Assembly (NCBI GenBank): GCA_016793585.1
Contig: JAEUJR010000962.1
Location: 1-23,689, forward strand
Direction of reading: 5' to 3'
DNA: 23,689 bases
Source: Archangium sp.
GTDB taxonomy: Bacteria; Myxococcota; Myxococcia; Myxococcales; Myxococcaceae
A model generated the notes under the pieces. The model was not told where the DNA came from, made no database searches, and worked only from the letters and a program-made list of their open reading frames with translations. This document shows, piece by piece, positions 23,194 through 23,689 of this stretch. Both the position numbers and the translations under genes were made by a program. Every line of letters starts with the position of its first letter. The stretch's first letter is position 1.

Positions 23194-23215
23194 GACGCTC
23201 CCAAAGGCGACACCC

Positions 23216-23234
23216 GCGGCCCCTTGCAGGCCGC
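23216..23234 (-). terminator. GC hairpin between the partial gene and the MYXO-CTERM-like gene
   Basis: GCGGCC and GGCCGC form a perfect 6-bp all-GC stem around a 7-nt loop, 26 bp past the stop at 23261 and 22 bp before the next start. There is no T-tract. It could end the upstream transcript or be a stem in the 5' leader of the surface-protein mRNA. Confidence 0.35.
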
Positions 23235-23260
23235 TCACGACGAAATCGCCGCAGCAATAT

Positions 23261-23689
23261 TCACGGCTCGTAGCCGAGCTCGGGGTAGTCGCGCTTGATG
23301 ACCTCGCGCACCGCTTCGAGCTGACACTCGAGGAACTCGTCGTTCTCTTCGAAGCGCCCGTTCTTCTCGGCCCACCACTGGTTCACCGTGCCGCCGAAGA
23401 GAAACGTCTGCCACGTCGCCTGGCCCGAGTAGTCGGCGTGCTCGACCTTGCGCGCGCACATGTACAGCGTCGCCTTCATGTCGCACGGGAAGAAGCTGTT
23501 CAGCTCGGGCATCGACTGGCCCTGCGGCGAAGGAAAGCCGAAGGCCCCCTGCCAGAGGAACGAGTACGGCCCGCGCGCCTCGAGCGTCGCGTCACCTGGT
23601 TTACCCGAGACGTACGCACTCACCATGCGCGCCTTGTCGATGGTGAGCACGTCCCACGCCTTGTTGCCGATGGTGATGCCGCGCTTCTT
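23261..23689 (-). CDS. Partial gene of unknown function, cut by the right edge
   Basis: The reading frame is open to the last base of the window, so only the C-terminal 142 residues are seen and the start lies outside. An internal GTG at 23648-23650 is not a convincing start because the frame continues unbroken upstream (KKRGITIGNKAWD). The visible part has aromatic-rich segments (SFLWQGAFGFPSP, FLFGGTVNQWWAEKNG), two cysteines in FFPCDMKATLYMCARK that could form a disulfide, and a charged helical end (FLECQLEAVREVIKRDYPELG). I do not recognise the family. The surface-protein gene follows on the same strand after 67 bp. Confidence 0.72.
   Translation of the reverse strand, partial: KKRGITIGNKAWDVLTIDKARMVSAYVSGKPGDATLEARGPYSFLWQGAFGFPSPQGQSMPELNSFFPCDMKATLYMCARKVEHADYSGQATWQTFLFGGTVNQWWAEKNGRFEENDEFLECQLEAVREVIKRDYPELGYEP

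Overview
The window looks like chromosomal DNA from a myxobacterium (Myxococcota, Myxococcales). The evidence is very high GC with GC-rich third codon positions, a glycine/serine-rich protein ending in a MYXO-CTERM-like anchor (about 20390-23193), Asp-Ala-Gly-Val repeats and Cys-rich segments behind a lipoprotein signal (1484-2737), and many lipoproteins. I see no tRNA, rRNA, IS element, phage gene or CRISPR array. Genes are tightly packed and no gene-free stretch exceeds about 230 bp.

Layout from left to right: bases 1-228 hold no gene I can support. An exported tyrosine-phosphatase-like lipoprotein (minus) diverges from a DUF4442/hotdog protein (plus), which converges on a pectin-acetylesterase-like lipoprotein. 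A small lipoprotein gene diverges from a LysR-type regulator across a 107-bp region with a perfect inverted repeat just before the lysR start. An FKBP-type prolyl isomerase lipoprotein and a small lipoprotein follow on minus, then a YiaA/B-type membrane protein on plus.

From 14524 down to 5683 six minus-strand genes run in one direction: a membrane-associated lipoprotein of 165 aa, a large CehA/McbA-type PHP metallohydrolase lipoprotein, a TonB-dependent receptor carrying its own TonB C-terminal-like domain, an IPT/TIG-like lipoprotein coupled to the receptor by a TGATG overlap, an alpha/beta hydrolase, and an S24/S26 signal-peptidase-like protein. The first four are the best candidate for a functional outer-membrane uptake or processing unit.

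On plus, a 159-aa protein resembling a degenerate GGDEF domain precedes a 6-phosphofructokinase. That gene converges, through a perfect hairpin holding both stop codons, on a 676-aa lipoprotein that looks like a glycoside hydrolase of unassigned family. A compact plus-strand trio follows: an NrdG-like radical SAM protein, an unrecognised 332-aa protein and an SRPBCC protein, linked by 5-bp spacing and a GTGA overlap. Its end overlaps the tail of a 934-aa ELWxxDGT-repeat, MYXO-CTERM-like surface protein. The right edge cuts an unknown minus-strand gene.

Two window-wide patterns stand out. All ten genes with lipobox signal peptides lie on the minus strand, while none of the eight plus-strand genes is a predicted lipoprotein. 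All five convergent gene pairs meet with gaps of at most 7 bp or overlaps of up to 34 bp, and several junctions form inverted repeats that contain the stop codons.
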